A stretch of 64,000 bases of DNA from Nocardia australiensis (GCF_020733705.1 NZ_JAJFZM010000001.1:682001-746000), one strand, 5' to 3'. Positions 26,449 to 37,303 are shown, counted from the stretch's first letter. Numbers and translations: made by a program. Notes: generated by a model from the letters alone, not told the origin.

Positions 26449-27716
26449 AAGTGCTCCGATCGATCAGCCGAATTCGGCTCAGGTGAAGTGGATTCCGGAG
26501 CCGAACCGGCAGACTGTGCCGTTGTATCCGCCGAGGATACAACGGGATTCGGCTGTTCGGAGGCGGGCCCGATAGGGAAGGAGATGGTGACCGCGGTATG
26601 GCCGGGCTCCGATTCGACCGCCATGGTGCCACCCTGCTGTTCGGTTCGGGCCCGCATCGCGGCCAATCCGAATGTTCCCGAGGGGGCGCGATCGAGCACG
26701 GCGGGATCGATCCCGATGCCGTCGTCGACCACATCCAGGAACACGTCGGTGTCGGCATAGGTGAGCGTGAGTCGCATTCGCGCGGCGCCGGCATGGCGGA
26801 CGACATTCGATACCGCGCCCTGCGCGATGCGCACCAGCGCCGCCTCGACCGACATCGGGAGCCGCTCCGGGGTTCCCTCGACCAGCATCTGAGTAGTAAA
26901 CCCGGGGGCTTGGGCGCGGGCGCAGATCCGTTCCAGCGCCTGGGCCAGCGACTGCCCCTCCAGTGCGGCGGGCGTCAATTCGGCTATCAGTCTTCGCGTT
27001 TCGGCGAGGTTCTCGGCGGCGGTTTCCCTGGCGAGCTGAATCCGTTGCAGCGCGGGATGGTCGGGCGCGGACTGCTCGGCGGCGTGCAGCAGTAGTTGAA
27101 TACTGCTGAGACCTTGCGCGACGGTGTCGTGGATCTCCTGCGCCAGCCGCTCCCGCTCGGCGAGCTTGCCCGCTGTGCGCTCTTGATCCGCGAGAGTCGC
27201 TCTGGTGCTGAGCAATTCGTCGATCAGCCGCTGCCGGGAGGCGGACTCGCGGAACAACGCCTGATATCCGAGCCCGATACCCACAGCCACCGCTGCCCCC
27301 AGAACGGGTCCGATGACACCAGCGACTGCCCATCCGCGATGCAGTCCGAAACCCAGTACCGCCACGGTCGTCGCGGCCACCACCGCGAGCAGATTCCCGG
27401 GTGAGGGCAGCAGGTGCAGGTAGAGGAAGAACAGCCCGAAGGCGAGGTACCCGGCGTCCGGTGCGAACGCGACCAAGCCGAGCCACAGCACGGTCAGCGC
27501 GGCCAACCAGAGTCGGATACCGACCGGGCTGGAACTCAGCAGCGCCCCCGCGAAGTAGGTTGCCAGGAACACGGCTGTCAACGTGATGACGGCCGCAGGA
27601 TGCGGCACACCGGGCAGCAGCGCACGCACAGCGGTCACCACTGCCAGCACCGTTACCAGGACATGCAGTCCCAACCGGAGTGTGGTGAAGACAGGGGTGA
27701 GCGGCGACGAGTGCAC
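26445..27716 (-). CDS. NarX-type sensor histidine kinase (HisKA_3)
   Basis: 423 residues. Residues about 15-165 carry five or six hydrophobic segments forming a membrane sensor without a large outer loop. The HisKA_3 phosphoacceptor is in [23 protein letters not shown], and the ATPase domain shows [17 protein letters not shown] and DDGIGIDP. Bacitracin- and stress-type kinases of Gram-positives have this plan. Start overlaps nothing; the ABC permease is divergent 130 bases away. Confidence 0.9.
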   Translation of the reverse strand: MHSSPLTPVFTTLRLGLHVLVTVLAVVTAVRALLPGVPHPAAVITLTAVFLATYFAGALLSSSPVGIRLWLAALTVLWLGLVAFAPDAGYLAFGLFFLYLHLLPSPGNLLAVVAATTVAVLGFGLHRGWAVAGVIGPVLGAAVAVGIGLGYQALFRESASRQRLIDELLSTRATLADQERTAGKLAERERLAQEIHDTVAQGLSSIQLLLHAAEQSAPDHPALQRIQLARETAAENLAETRRLIAELTPAALEGQSLAQALERICARAQAPGFTTQMLVEGTPERLPMSVEAALVRIAQGAVSNVVRHAGAARMRLTLTYADTDVFLDVVDDGIGIDPAVLDRAPSGTFGLAAMRARTEQQGGTMAVESEPGHTAVTISFPIGPASEQPNPVVSSADTTAQSAGSAPESTSPEPNSADRSEHL

Positions 27717-27846
27717 GGTGCCAGCTTATGTGCGGCTATCTGGTCGGCATCCATCGAAAGGTGTAAAACGCGCGCCAACCTTCGATCGGCCCCGGTTCCA
27801 TCCCGTGCGCGATGGCCCGGCGGCCCGAGAACGCGATAGTGGAAGC

Positions 27847-28914
27847 ATGTTCGTCGCACTCAGGGATCTCCGGGCCGCACGCGGCCGTTTCTTGCTCATC
27901 ACGCTGGTCGTCACGCTGGTGGCCCTGCTGGTGAGCTTCCTCAGTGGCCTCACCGCCGGGCTGGCGCACCAGAACATCTCAGCTGTCGAGGCCATCTCCG
28001 CCGACGCCGTCGTCTTCGCGGATACCGGTGCCGATCCGTCCTTCGACGCCTCCGCACTGACCACACAGCAGGTCGCGGCCTGGCAATCGGCCGCGGGACC
28101 CGACGGCACCGTCGACCCGATCGGCATCAGCCACGCGGGCGCGGCGGTGGCCGGGCGCGATGATGGGCAACCCGCTCAGGTCGCACTGTTCGGCGCGGCG
28201 GGATCGGCCTTCGGCGATCGCGGCGCAACCGAACAAGGCACGGTGGTACTGAGCTCAGGTGCCGCGAAGGCGCTCGATGCGCAACCCGGCGATCGGGTCA
28301 CCCTCGAGTCGGGCACCTTCACCGTGGCATCGGTCGGCGGTGACGACTGGTACAGCCATACGCCCGTGGTCTGGATGACCCCCGCCGACTGGCAGACGGT
28401 GAGCCCGCGTGGCGGTGCGGCCACCGTGCTCGCGGTGTCCGGCATACCGAATATCGACGCCGTCAACGAGATTGCGCACACCACCACGACCTCCGTCTCG
28501 GGATCGCTATCCGCGTTGGGCGCCTACGAGGCCGAAAACGGTTCCCTCACACTGATGACGGTATTGCTTTTCGCGATCTCGGCGTTGGTGATCGGCGCCT
28601 TCTTCACCGTATGGACCGTGCAGCGCGGCCCCGATATCGCCACCCTCAAGGCGCTCGGCGCGACCTCGGGTTCGCTGGTTCGCGATGCGCTGGCCCAGGC
28701 TGCGATCGTGCTCGCCGCCGGCGTCACGATCGGGCTCACAATCACCGTTATCGCGGCAACATTCATGGGCGACGCCCTACCGTTCGTGCTGAGTCTCGCG
28801 ACCACACTGCTACCCGCGCTCGCCTTGATCGTGCTCGGCCTACTCGGTGCCGCGTTCGCGCTGCGCTTCCTGTTCACCACCGACCCGCTTACCGCGCTCA
28901 ACGCGGCACGCTGA
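27847..28914 (+). CDS. FtsX/MacB-like ABC transporter permease
   Basis: 355 residues from ATG 27847. One N-terminal membrane segment (FLLITLVVTLVALLVSFLSG), a periplasm-facing MacB_PCD-like region of about 220 residues, then three C-terminal segments (LMTVLLFAISALVIGAFFTVW, ALAQAAIVLAAGVTIGL, LLPALALIVLGLLGAAFAL). This is the architecture of mechanotransmission exporters. It partners with the ATPase 19 bases downstream and is probably regulated by the divergent two-component system. Confidence 0.88.
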   Translation: MFVALRDLRAARGRFLLITLVVTLVALLVSFLSGLTAGLAHQNISAVEAISADAVVFADTGADPSFDASALTTQQVAAWQSAAGPDGTVDPIGISHAGAAVAGRDDGQPAQVALFGAAGSAFGDRGATEQGTVVLSSGAAKALDAQPGDRVTLESGTFTVASVGGDDWYSHTPVVWMTPADWQTVSPRGGAATVLAVSGIPNIDAVNEIAHTTTTSVSGSLSALGAYEAENGSLTLMTVLLFAISALVIGAFFTVWTVQRGPDIATLKALGATSGSLVRDALAQAAIVLAAGVTIGLTITVIAATFMGDALPFVLSLATTLLPALALIVLGLLGAAFALRFLFTTDPLTALNAAR

Positions 28915-28933
28915 CCCCCGGAGCCTCGAAATC

Positions 28934-29665
28934 ATGACTACCGCACTGACAGTCAACGACGTCACCCTCACCTACCCCGATGGCGCAGGCCGCCTCACCG
29001 CACTGGACCGGGTGAACCTGCGTGTCGACGGCGGCAGCATCGCCGCCATCACCGGCCCATCCGGCTCGGGCAAATCGAGTTTGCTCGCCGTCGTCTCGAC
29101 GCTGATCCGTCCCGAATCCGGCCGCGTCGAACTCGAAACCGGCGACAGCACCGTGGATCTTGCCGCGCTCAACCGCAGAGATGCCACCGCCCTGCGACGT
29201 TCGTCCATCGGCATCGTGTTCCAGCAGCCGAACCTCATCCCCGCTCTCACCGCCGCCGAACAACTGGAGGCGATGACGCACCTGGGTCAGCGCCTCTTCA
29301 CCGCACCGGCGCGGCGCCGCGAAACCCGTGACAAAGCAATGGAACTCCTCGATGCCGTTGGCCTCGCCGACCACAGCGACAAGCATCCGTCCAAGCTTTC
29401 CGGCGGCCAACGTCAACGCGTGAACATCGCTCGCGCCCTGATGAACGACCCCGCCCTCCTGGTAATCGACGAACCGACCAGCGCACTGGACACCGAACGC
29501 GGGGCCGCCATCATCGACCTGATACTCACCGTGGTCCGTGACCACGGCGCCGCGACACTACTGGTCACCCACGATCGCAACCACCTGCACCAGATGGACG
29601 CCGTCTACCGAATGGTCGACGGCAACCTCACCTCCGACCAATCCGCCGACGTCACTGCCGCCTGA
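28934..29665 (+). CDS. ABC transporter ATP-binding protein
   Basis: 243 residues: Walker A GPSGSGKSS, Q-loop in IVFQQPNLIPAL, ABC signature LSGGQRQRVNIARAL, Walker B LLVIDEPTSALD and H-loop LVTHD. The type (LolD/MacB group) matches the FtsX-like permease before it. Start ATG 28934; the gene follows the permease by 19 bases. Confidence 0.93.
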   Translation: MTTALTVNDVTLTYPDGAGRLTALDRVNLRVDGGSIAAITGPSGSGKSSLLAVVSTLIRPESGRVELETGDSTVDLAALNRRDATALRRSSIGIVFQQPNLIPALTAAEQLEAMTHLGQRLFTAPARRRETRDKAMELLDAVGLADHSDKHPSKLSGGQRQRVNIARALMNDPALLVIDEPTSALDTERGAAIIDLILTVVRDHGAATLLVTHDRNHLHQMDAVYRMVDGNLTSDQSADVTAA

Positions 29666-29680
29666 CACACTTCGACACCA

Positions 29681-30604
29681 CTAAGACCGCAAGCCCAGCA
29701 ATGCTTTTCGCTGTTCGTGCATCCGCACGCGGATCGCATCGACAACCGCAGCCACTTCCGGTCTACGGAGTGTTTCGGTTCGGGTCACCAGCCAATAGGC
29801 GAGTCGGACGGATATTTCGTCGCCGAGCACCCGTACCAGGTCGTCATGCCTGTCTGCCATGAAGCAGGGCAGCAGGCCCAGGCCCGCCGAGGCTCGTGTC
29901 GCCTCGACGTGCACGAAAACATTGGTGGATGTGACCGATTCGCGCATGGTCGGTACGAAACTGGATGCCACGTCGAGGACGTCGACCTGGAGCATGGAAT
30001 CGATGAAGTACACCAGCGAATGGCCGGCCAGGTCGTCTACGTCCGTGGGGGTTCGGTGTTCGCGTAGATAGTCCCGGGAGCCATAGAGGCCGAGGCAGTA
30101 GTCGGCGAGGCGAATTGCCGTGGCCCGGTGCACCTGCGGCTCCCCCACCACCACTTCGATATCCAGGCCGGAACGCTGCTGGGACGCGCGGCGCGTCGTC
30201 GCGACGATTTCCACGGCGATCTTCGGATGCGCCCGCCGCACCTGCGCGGCGGCGGGCGCGGCGATGTAGGCGCTGAAGCCGTCGGTGGCCGAGAGCCGGA
30301 CGACCCCTTCCAGCGCTCGCGTGCCATTCGCATCCGTGGCCAGCGATTTGACGGCGGATTCCACGGTCTCGGCTGCCTCGAGCGCCTCGCGCCCGAGGTC
30401 GGTCAGTTCCCAGCCGCCGGTGACGCGCGCCAGTACGCGCCCGCCGAGCGCCTGCTCCAGCGCGGTGATTCGGCGCGAGATGGTGGTGTGGTTGATGCCG
30501 AGTTCCTCGGCGGCCGTGACGAATCGACCCGATCGGCCGACGGCGAGCAATACCAGCAGGTCGTCCGCGCTTGGGCGGCGGGATCCCGAAGGCGAGACAT
30601 TCAT
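29681..30604 (-). CDS. LysR-family transcriptional regulator
   Basis: 307 residues from ATG 30604; an in-frame start at 30664 is possible but would add an unusual leader. HTH: DDLLVLLAVGRSGRFVTAAEELGINHTTISRRITALEQALGGRVLAR. The C-terminal type 2 periplasmic-binding-like effector domain follows. Divergent from the MHS transporter and 3-hydroxybutyrate dehydrogenase genes, so most likely their regulator. A small palindrome abuts the start codon and a longer one lies before the transporter. Confidence 0.88.
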   Translation of the reverse strand: MNVSPSGSRRPSADDLLVLLAVGRSGRFVTAAEELGINHTTISRRITALEQALGGRVLARVTGGWELTDLGREALEAAETVESAVKSLATDANGTRALEGVVRLSATDGFSAYIAAPAAAQVRRAHPKIAVEIVATTRRASQQRSGLDIEVVVGEPQVHRATAIRLADYCLGLYGSRDYLREHRTPTDVDDLAGHSLVYFIDSMLQVDVLDVASSFVPTMRESVTSTNVFVHVEATRASAGLGLLPCFMADRHDDLVRVLGDEISVRLAYWLVTRTETLRRPEVAAVVDAIRVRMHEQRKALLGLRS

Positions 30605-30622
30605 ATCTGCATTCTCGCAGAT
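30605..30622. promoter_or_regulatory. Inverted repeat next to the LysR start codon
   Basis: ATCTGC-ATTCTC-GCAGAT, six-base perfect arms. Its place over the regulator's own translation-initiation region fits autoregulation. Confidence 0.35.
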
Positions 30623-30691
30623 CATGCCTGCGCATCTGGTCATTGCGACCACAGACATCTGCACGAATACTCGTTTTGACCATAAATTGTG

Positions 30692-30725
30692 GGGACCATC
30701 ACATTCATCAGCAAGAATTGGTCCC
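30692..30725. promoter_or_regulatory. Dyad upstream of the MHS transporter gene
   Basis: GGGACCA and TGGTCCC form seven-base perfect arms with a 20-base AT-rich spacer, 20 bases before the transporter start. It could be a regulator-binding dyad in the LysR intergenic region. Confidence 0.35.
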
Positions 30726-30744
30726 GGTCATAGAGGAGAGTGCG

Positions 30745-32154
30745 ATGAGCGTGCGAAACACGTTGCGGCCCAAGGGAAGCGATCCCGGCGGCATACCGAC
30801 GGGCCTGCGGCGGGTGGTCGCCGCGTCAATGGCGGGCACGGTCGTCGAGTGGTACGAATTCTTTCTCTACGGCACCGCCGCGACGCTGGTATTCAGCAAG
30901 GTGTTCTTCGCCAAGGGCACCAGTGATCTCGACGCCATCCTCGCCGCCTTCATCACCTACGCGGTCGGCTTCGCGGCGCGCCCGCTCGGCGGCATCGTCT
31001 TCGGGTACTTCGGCGACCGCTACGGCCGCAAGAAGCTGTTGCAGTTCAGTCTGCTGCTGGTGGGCAGTGCGACCTTCCTGATGGGCTGCCTGCCGACCTT
31101 CGGTCAGGTCGGATATCTGGCACCGGCGCTACTGGTCACGCTTCGATTCATTCAGGGTTTCGCGGTCGGCGGTGAATGGGGTGGCGCGGTTCTGCTTGTC
31201 GCCGAACACAGTCCGAGCAAAAGCCGTGGCTTCTGGGCGAGTTGGCCACAGGCGGGCGTGCCGCTGGGAAACCTGCTTGCGACGGTCGCGCTGCTCGCAT
31301 TGACCTCGACGCTGTCGGATGCCGCCTTCCTCGGCTGGGGCTGGCGGGTCGCGTTCTGGCTGTCGGCCATCGTGGTGCTGATCGGCTACTACATCCGCAC
31401 AAAGGTCACCGACGCTCCGATTTTCGTCGAGGCGCAGCAGCAGATGGAGCAGATCAAGGCCCATTCATTCACCGTCTTCGAGGTGCTGAAGCGTTATCCG
31501 CGTGGCGTTTTCACCGCGATGGGACTGCGGTTCGGCGAGAACATCATGTATTACCTGGTTGTCACATTCACGATCACCTATCTGAAGGTGCATGTCGGCG
31601 TGGACACCAAGGTGATTCTGTGGTGGTTGCTCGTCGCGCACGCTGTGCATTTCCTCGCCATTCCAGTGGCCGGGCAACTCAGCGACCGATTCGGCAGGCG
31701 GCCGGTCTATTTCATCGGCGCGATCACCGCGGGCACATGGGGGTTCTTCGCTTTTCCCATGATGGACAGCGGGCACAACGCGATCATTATGTCGGCGATC
31801 ATTATCGGCCTGATCTTCCACGCCCTCATGTACGCCGCGCAGCCCGCGATCATGGCGGAAATGTTCCCGACCCGGATGCGGTATTCCGGTGTGTCACTGG
31901 GATATCAGGTCACCTCGATCGTGGCCGGGTCGCTCGCGCCGATCATCGCCGTGCGCCTGCTCGACAAATTCGGTTCCGCGGTGCCGATCGCGTGGTACCT
32001 GGCCGGGGCCGCCGCCGTCACCGCGGTGGCGGTGTATTTCGCCAGGGAGACCAATGGCATCGCGCTGGAGAGCATCGACCTCGCCGATGCCGAAACACTG
32101 GCCACCGCGACCGAGCCAGCGATCACCGGCACCGTAGGAGCGGAGGTCAAATGA
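30745..32154 (+). CDS. MHS-family MFS transporter, probable small carboxylate importer
   Basis: 469 residues from ATG 30745 with a GAGGAG site. The metabolite:H+ symporter signature is present: AASMAGTVVEWYEFFLYGTAATLVFSKVFF, then RPLGGIVFGYFGDRYGRKK and RFIQGFAVGGEWGGAVLLVAEHSP. Twelve membrane segments. The stop overlaps the dehydrogenase start (ATGA), so substrate and enzyme are probably linked; 3-hydroxybutyrate or a related ketone-body acid is the natural guess. Confidence 0.87.
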   Translation: MSVRNTLRPKGSDPGGIPTGLRRVVAASMAGTVVEWYEFFLYGTAATLVFSKVFFAKGTSDLDAILAAFITYAVGFAARPLGGIVFGYFGDRYGRKKLLQFSLLLVGSATFLMGCLPTFGQVGYLAPALLVTLRFIQGFAVGGEWGGAVLLVAEHSPSKSRGFWASWPQAGVPLGNLLATVALLALTSTLSDAAFLGWGWRVAFWLSAIVVLIGYYIRTKVTDAPIFVEAQQQMEQIKAHSFTVFEVLKRYPRGVFTAMGLRFGENIMYYLVVTFTITYLKVHVGVDTKVILWWLLVAHAVHFLAIPVAGQLSDRFGRRPVYFIGAITAGTWGFFAFPMMDSGHNAIIMSAIIIGLIFHALMYAAQPAIMAEMFPTRMRYSGVSLGYQVTSIVAGSLAPIIAVRLLDKFGSAVPIAWYLAGAAAVTAVAVYFARETNGIALESIDLADAETLATATEPAITGTVGAEVK

Positions 32155-32897
32155 CGGATCTGACAGGACGCAAAGCCCTGGTCACCGGCGGCGCGAGCGG
32201 TATCGGCGCCGCGTGCGCCCGCGAGTTCGCCGACCGTGGGGCCGAGGTCACCGTCGCCGATATCGATGAGGCCGGGGCGAAATCGCTGGCCGACGAGCTC
32301 GACGGAAAGGCGTGGGCCGTAGATCTTCTCGACGTCGGCGCTTTGGAGCACCTGAGCCTCGATGCGGACATCCTGGTGAACAATGCCGGGGTGCAACGGA
32401 TCGACCCGATCGAGGAGTTCGCACCGGAGCAGTTCCGCAAGCTCATGACCCTTATGGTCGAAGCGCCATTCCTGCTCATCCGTGCGGCGCTGCCGCACAT
32501 GTACCGGCAGGGATTCGGGCGGATCATCAATATCTCCTCGGTACACGGGCTGCGCGCGTCCGAATACAAAGTCGCGTATGTGACGGCGAAGCACGGACTG
32601 GAGGGACTGTCGAAGGTGACCGCGCTCGAGGGCGGCAACCGAGGGGTGACAAGCAACTGCGTCAATCCTGGCTATGTCCGAACCCCTTTGGTGGACAAGC
32701 AGATAGCCGATCAGGCCAAGGCACACGGCATCGCCGAACAAGAGGTGCTCGAGCGGGTCCTGCTCACCGAGAGCGCCATCAAACGCCTCGTCGAGCCGCA
32801 CGAGGTCGCCGGACTGGCCGGGTGGCTCGCGTCCGCGAATGCCGGAATGGTCACCGGCGCGTCCTACACCATGGATGGCGGGTGGAGCGCGCGGTGA
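32151..32897 (+). CDS. bdhA: 3-hydroxybutyrate dehydrogenase (SDR)
   Basis: 248 residues: GGASGIGAACA nucleotide motif, NNAGVQ, Ser in NISSVHGL and catalytic YVTAKHG. The segment VNPGYVRTPLVDKQIADQA and the ending GASYTMDGGWSAR are typical of NAD-dependent 3-hydroxybutyrate dehydrogenase, which interconverts 3-hydroxybutyrate and acetoacetate. Coupled to the transporter by a 4-base overlap. Acetoacetate could then be used by the acetoacetate-CoA ligase encoded at 39806. Confidence 0.87.
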   Translation: MTDLTGRKALVTGGASGIGAACAREFADRGAEVTVADIDEAGAKSLADELDGKAWAVDLLDVGALEHLSLDADILVNNAGVQRIDPIEEFAPEQFRKLMTLMVEAPFLLIRAALPHMYRQGFGRIINISSVHGLRASEYKVAYVTAKHGLEGLSKVTALEGGNRGVTSNCVNPGYVRTPLVDKQIADQAKAHGIAEQEVLERVLLTESAIKRLVEPHEVAGLAGWLASANAGMVTGASYTMDGGWSAR

Positions 32898-32927
32898 CAA
32901 GGGCGGGCCCAATCGTGCATTGGGCCT

Positions 32928-33530
32928 TCACTCCAAGGCGGACAACGCCATTCGGCGCAATACCGGTCGGGCCCTGATGGCCGACGCCGCACTGTGCGGG
33001 GTGGAGTTGATCAGTCCGAACGCGGCGTGCGCTTGAACGCGCGCGGCGTCTTCGGGCAGATCGGGATGCAGGCGGCGCAGCACCGCGACCCAGATCTCGA
33101 CGTACTGCCGCTGTGCGCGACGCAACTCACGACGCGCGCCGACCGGAACATTGTCGAGGTCACGGTCCTGAATGCGAATGAGTTCGGGCTCGCCGAGCGC
33201 GAAGTCCAGTTGGAAGTCGACCAGCCCCGCGAGAGTTTCCATCGGCGACTCGCCGCGCGCGGCGACCGCCGTTCCGCCGGCGAGCAGCCGCTGACTGACC
33301 CCGACCAGCAGTTCGATCAGCAGCGCTTCCTTGTTCGGGAAGTGGCGGTAGACGGCCGGGCCGCTGATACCCGCGGCCGCGCCGAGGTCGTCCAGGCGCA
33401 TACCGAGGAACCCACGCTCGGCGATGAGCCGGGCTCCCGCGTCCAACAGTTGCGCGCGACGCTGTGCTTTCAGCTGTTCCCTTCGTGTCGGCGCGGCGGA
33501 ATCGGTGCTGGTCAAGTCCGCTCCCTTCAC
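32928..33530 (-). CDS. TetR-family regulator of the leucine/isovalerate operon
   Basis: 200 residues: HTH in [44 protein letters not shown], then a typical ligand domain. Divergent from accD1 across 78 bases that contain two palindromes. The same arrangement (TetR divergent from accD1-accA1-fadE19) occurs in Mycobacterium tuberculosis at Rv2506, a branched-chain regulator, so a repressor of this operon is likely. Confidence 0.88.
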   Translation of the reverse strand: MKGADLTSTDSAAPTRREQLKAQRRAQLLDAGARLIAERGFLGMRLDDLGAAAGISGPAVYRHFPNKEALLIELLVGVSQRLLAGGTAVAARGESPMETLAGLVDFQLDFALGEPELIRIQDRDLDNVPVGARRELRRAQRQYVEIWVAVLRRLHPDLPEDAARVQAHAAFGLINSTPHSAASAIRARPVLRRMALSALE

Positions 33531-33546
33531 CCGGTCTCGACATCTT

Positions 33547-33564
33547 GGTTAATCAAGATTAACC
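33547..33564. promoter_or_regulatory. Palindromic operator candidate, TetR/accD1 intergenic region
   Basis: GGTTAATC-AA-GATTAACC: eight-base perfect arms with a two-base centre, 17 bases from the TetR start. The size and symmetry are those expected of a TetR dimer site. Confidence 0.6.
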
Positions 33565-33570
33565 TGAATT

Positions 33571-33592
33571 CCAGTTATCGGCTACTAACTGG
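33571..33592. promoter_or_regulatory. Second inverted repeat before accD1
   Basis: CCAGTTA and TAACTGG, perfect arms with an eight-base spacer (one further matching pair outside), 16 bases before the accD1 start and seven bases from the first palindrome. May be a second operator half or a leader hairpin. Confidence 0.45.
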
Positions 33593-33608
33593 ATGGCAGG
33601 ATGGCGTG

Positions 33609-35207
33609 ATGACGGTTACCGAGTACGCGGTCGAAGACCGCGCGGCACACCAGGCGTTGACCGACGACCTGCGCGAGCGGCTGACAACCGCGGCGCTCGG
33701 CGGTCCGGCGAAGGCACGCGAGCGACACGTCGCCCGCGGTAAATTGCTGCCCCGGCAGCGGGTGGATCAGCTGCTCGATCCGGGCAGTCCCTTCCTGGAG
33801 CTCTCGCCGCTGGCCGCGACGGGGATGTATGGCGACGAATGTCCCGGCGCGGGTGTCATCACCGGTATCGGGCGGGTGTCGGGGCGCGAATGCGTGATCG
33901 TGGCCAATGACGCCACGGTCAAGGGCGGCACCTACTACCCCCTCACGGTGAAGAAGCATCTGCGCGCGCAGGAAGTCGCGCTGCAGAATCATCTGCCCTG
34001 CCTGTATCTGGTCGACTCCGGCGGCGCGTACCTGCCGCACCAGGATGAGGTCTTCCCGGATCGGGAGCATTTCGGGCGCATCTTCTACAACCAGGCGACC
34101 ATGAGCGCCAAGGCGATTCCGCAGATCGCGGCGGTGCTCGGATCCTGCACCGCGGGCGGAGCGTATGTACCGGCGATGAGCGATGAGGCGGTGATCGTGC
34201 GCAATCAGGGCACGATCTTCCTCGGCGGCCCTCCGCTGGTGAAGGCGGCGACCGGCGAGGTCGTTACGGCAGAGGAGCTCGGCGGCGGCGAATTGCATTC
34301 GCGGACTTCGGGAGTCACCGACCATCTGGCCGAGGACGATCAGGACGCACTTCGTATCGTGCGCCGCATCGTCGGCACCTTCGGACCGCGCCCGGTCGCG
34401 CCCTGGGAGGTCAAGGCCCCGGTCGAGCCGTCGGCGCCGGAGTCCGAGCTGTATGACGTGGTGCCGGTGGATCCGCGCACTCCATATGACGTCCACGAGG
34501 TGATCGACCGGATCATCGACGGTGACCCCAACGGCGAATCCGGCTTTCACGAGTTCAAGGCCGAATACGGCAAGACGCTCGTTACCGGGTTCGCGCACAT
34601 CCACGGACATCCGGTGGGCATCGTGGCCAATAATGGCGTGCTGTTCGGCGAATCCGCCATGAAGGGCGCGCATTTCATCGAACTGTGCGACAAACGCAAG
34701 ATTCCGCTGCTGTTCCTACAGAACATCACCGGTTTCATGGTCGGACGCGATTACGAGGCGGGCGGTATCGCCAAGCATGGCGCCAAGATGGTTACCGCGG
34801 TGGCCTGCGCACGGGTGCCGAAGCTGACCGTGGTGATCGGCGGTTCGTATGGCGCGGGCAACTATTCGATGTGCGGGCGCGCGTATTCACCGCGGTTCCT
34901 GTGGATGTGGCCGAATGCCAGGATCTCGGTGATGGGTGGCGAGCAGGCCGCGTCGGTGCTGTCGACGGTACGCAGTGACCAGCTCGACAGCAAAGGACAG
35001 CCATGGTCGGCCGAGGACGAGGAGGCGTTCAAGGCGCCGATTCGGGATCAGTACGAGCACCAGGGCAATCCGTACTACTCGACGGCCCGACTCTGGGACG
35101 ATGGCGTGATCGACCCGGCCGATACGAGAACCGTGCTCGGCCTTGCCCTTTCGGTGTGCGCACAGGCGCCACTCGAACCCGTTTCCTACGGCGTCTTCCG
35201 GATGTGA
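33609..35207 (+). CDS. accD1: Acyl-CoA carboxylase carboxyltransferase subunit (methylcrotonyl-CoA carboxylase beta, AccD1 type)
   Basis: 532 residues from ATG 33609. Carboxyltransferase motifs: [76 protein letters not shown], and the C-terminal half [53 protein letters not shown]. The D...[11 protein letters not shown] and NITGFMVG features are those of methylcrotonyl-CoA carboxylase. It transfers CO2 from biotin to 3-methylcrotonyl-CoA in leucine breakdown. Next to the biotin-carrying subunit and divergent from the TetR gene. Confidence 0.92.
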   Translation: MTVTEYAVEDRAAHQALTDDLRERLTTAALGGPAKARERHVARGKLLPRQRVDQLLDPGSPFLELSPLAATGMYGDECPGAGVITGIGRVSGRECVIVANDATVKGGTYYPLTVKKHLRAQEVALQNHLPCLYLVDSGGAYLPHQDEVFPDREHFGRIFYNQATMSAKAIPQIAAVLGSCTAGGAYVPAMSDEAVIVRNQGTIFLGGPPLVKAATGEVVTAEELGGGELHSRTSGVTDHLAEDDQDALRIVRRIVGTFGPRPVAPWEVKAPVEPSAPESELYDVVPVDPRTPYDVHEVIDRIIDGDPNGESGFHEFKAEYGKTLVTGFAHIHGHPVGIVANNGVLFGESAMKGAHFIELCDKRKIPLLFLQNITGFMVGRDYEAGGIAKHGAKMVTAVACARVPKLTVVIGGSYGAGNYSMCGRAYSPRFLWMWPNARISVMGGEQAASVLSTVRSDQLDSKGQPWSAEDEEAFKAPIRDQYEHQGNPYYSTARLWDDGVIDPADTRTVLGLALSVCAQAPLEPVSYGVFRM

Positions 35208-35212
35208 GCGCG

Positions 35213-37303
35213 ATGCTGAACAAATCTCACCCCATCGAATTCGACACCGTGCTTGTCGCCAATCGCGGCGAGATCGCGGTGCGCGTCATTCGCACCCTGC
35301 GCGCCTTGGGTATTCGTTCGGTCGCGGTCTACAGCGACGCCGATGTCGAGGCCAGGCACGTCCGCGAGGCGGATACCGCGGTGCGGCTCGGACCGGCGCC
35401 CGCCGCGCAGAGCTACCTCGCCATCGACAAGGTGGTGGCGGCCGCGGTGCGCTCGGGTGCGCGGGCGGTGCATCCCGGATACGGATTCCTCTCGGAGAAC
35501 GCCGCTTTCGCCGCCGCGCTGGCGGCGGCGGGGATCGTCTTCCTCGGCCCGCCCGCGCGGGCCATCGAGATCATGGGCGACAAGATCGCCGCCAAGAACA
35601 CCGTTTCCGCCTTCGGGGTGCCGGTGGTGCCCGGCATCGCCCGACCGGGCCTCGCCGACGGTGACCTGATCGCCGCGGCCACCGATATCGGCTATCCGGT
35701 GCTGGTCAAGCCGTCGGCCGGCGGTGGCGGCAAGGGCATGCGGCTCGTCGAGGCGCCAGAACAGTTGCCGGACGCGCTCGCCAGTGCCCGCCGCGAAGCG
35801 GGCGCCGCCTTCGGCGACGACACACTGTTCCTGGAGCGATTCATCACCCGGCCCCGACATATCGAGGTGCAGATCCTCGCCGACCAGTTCGGCAATGTGA
35901 TCCATCTGGGCGAACGCGAATGCAGCCTGCAACGGCGGCATCAGAAGGTGGTCGAGGAAGCGCCGTCACCGCTGCTGGACGTGCAGACACGGGCCCGGAT
36001 CGGTGCCGCCGCCTGCAACACCGCGCGCAGCGTGAACTATGTGGGCGCGGGCACGGTCGAATTCATCGTCTCCGCCGATCGGCCCGACGAATTCTTCTTC
36101 ATGGAGATGAACACCCGGCTACAGGTGGAACATCCGGTCACCGAACTGGTAACGGGCGTGGATCTGGTGGAAAGCCAGGTCCGTATCGCGGCCGGGCAGA
36201 AGCTCATGGTGGAGCAGGACGAGATTCGCCTCGTCGGGCACGCGATCGAGGCCAGGGTGTACGCCGAGGATCCCGGCCGCGGCTTCCTGCCCACCGGCGG
36301 CACCGTACTCGAGCTGGCCGAGCCCGAAGGTCGTGGTGTGCGGGTGGATTCGGGATTGCGGACCGGCACGGTGGTCGGCAGCGATTACGACCCGATGCTG
36401 TCGAAGGTCATCGCGCACGGCACCGATCGGGACGCGGTGCTCGCGAAACTCGATCGGGCACTCGCCGATACCGTACTGCTCGGCGTCACGACCAATATCG
36501 AATTCCTGCGGTTTCTGCTCGCCGATCCGGATGTGGTCGCGGGACGGCTGGATACCGGACTGCTGGATCGTCGCGTTGCCGACTTCCGGCCCGGCGCCGT
36601 CGGCGATGCCGAATTCATCGCCGCCGCCGCGTATCACTGGCTGCGGCGCTGGCCCGCCAATCCTGGCGATCCGTGGAATGTGCCGTCCGGGTGGCGGATC
36701 GGGGTGGCGGCGCCGACGTCGATCCGGCTGGCGAGCGGCGATCGCGTCGAGCACGTGTATCTGGCCGGGGCACCGGAAGCTGCCGAGGGACGGGTCGGCG
36801 AAGGCGAATCCGTCACGCTGTCAGCGGCTTTCACACCATCGACCGCTGAACCATTCGGCGCCGCGACCGCCGGAGTACTCACCCTGACGCTGGACGGTCT
36901 GCGACGCGACTACCGGGTCGCCGAGTACGAGGGCCAACTGTGGGTCGCCGGAGCCTCCGGTGTCGCGGCATTGCGTGAGTTGGCGGAGGTGCGGGTGCGC
37001 GAGGGCGGCGAGCATGTCGGCGATGCCGAAATCCGCAGCCCCATGCCGGGTTCGGTCATCGCGGTACCGGTGCGATCCGGTGCCGACGTCGCCGCGGGCG
37101 CCGCGGTGGTGGTGGTCGAGGCGATGAAGATGGAGCACTCGCTCACCGCCCCGACCACGGGAACCGTAGAAATTCTGGTCGAGCCGGGCGCCCAGGTGCG
37201 GTTGGACCAACTGCTCGCGCGGATTACCGCCGCACCTGCTCCAGCCGAGGCGGCCGCGCCCACTGACACGAATACCGCTGAACGAGAGGCGAACCCAGCA
37301 TGA
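35213..37303 (+). CDS. accA1: Biotin carboxylase / biotin carrier subunit (AccA1 type)
   Basis: 696 residues from ATG 35213; a GTG at 35204 overlapping the accD1 stop is an alternative. Biotin carboxylase domain: [59 protein letters not shown]. The C-terminal carrier domain has the biotinylated Lys in VEAMKMEH near residue 642. It carboxylates biotin with ATP and bicarbonate for the AccD1 partner. The stop overlaps the next gene by four bases. Confidence 0.93.
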   Translation: MLNKSHPIEFDTVLVANRGEIAVRVIRTLRALGIRSVAVYSDADVEARHVREADTAVRLGPAPAAQSYLAIDKVVAAAVRSGARAVHPGYGFLSENAAFAAALAAAGIVFLGPPARAIEIMGDKIAAKNTVSAFGVPVVPGIARPGLADGDLIAAATDIGYPVLVKPSAGGGGKGMRLVEAPEQLPDALASARREAGAAFGDDTLFLERFITRPRHIEVQILADQFGNVIHLGERECSLQRRHQKVVEEAPSPLLDVQTRARIGAAACNTARSVNYVGAGTVEFIVSADRPDEFFFMEMNTRLQVEHPVTELVTGVDLVESQVRIAAGQKLMVEQDEIRLVGHAIEARVYAEDPGRGFLPTGGTVLELAEPEGRGVRVDSGLRTGTVVGSDYDPMLSKVIAHGTDRDAVLAKLDRALADTVLLGVTTNIEFLRFLLADPDVVAGRLDTGLLDRRVADFRPGAVGDAEFIAAAAYHWLRRWPANPGDPWNVPSGWRIGVAAPTSIRLASGDRVEHVYLAGAPEAAEGRVGEGESVTLSAAFTPSTAEPFGAATAGVLTLTLDGLRRDYRVAEYEGQLWVAGASGVAALRELAEVRVREGGEHVGDAEIRSPMPGSVIAVPVRSGADVAAGAAVVVVEAMKMEHSLTAPTTGTVEILVEPGAQVRLDQLLARITAAPAPAEAAAPTDTNTAEREANPA

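Noticed and set aside
31176..32150. 5' extension of the 3-hydroxybutyrate dehydrogenase frame into the transporter gene
   Set aside because: The transporter frame is clearly coding there, and the dehydrogenase has its own start at 32151 with an ATGA overlap.
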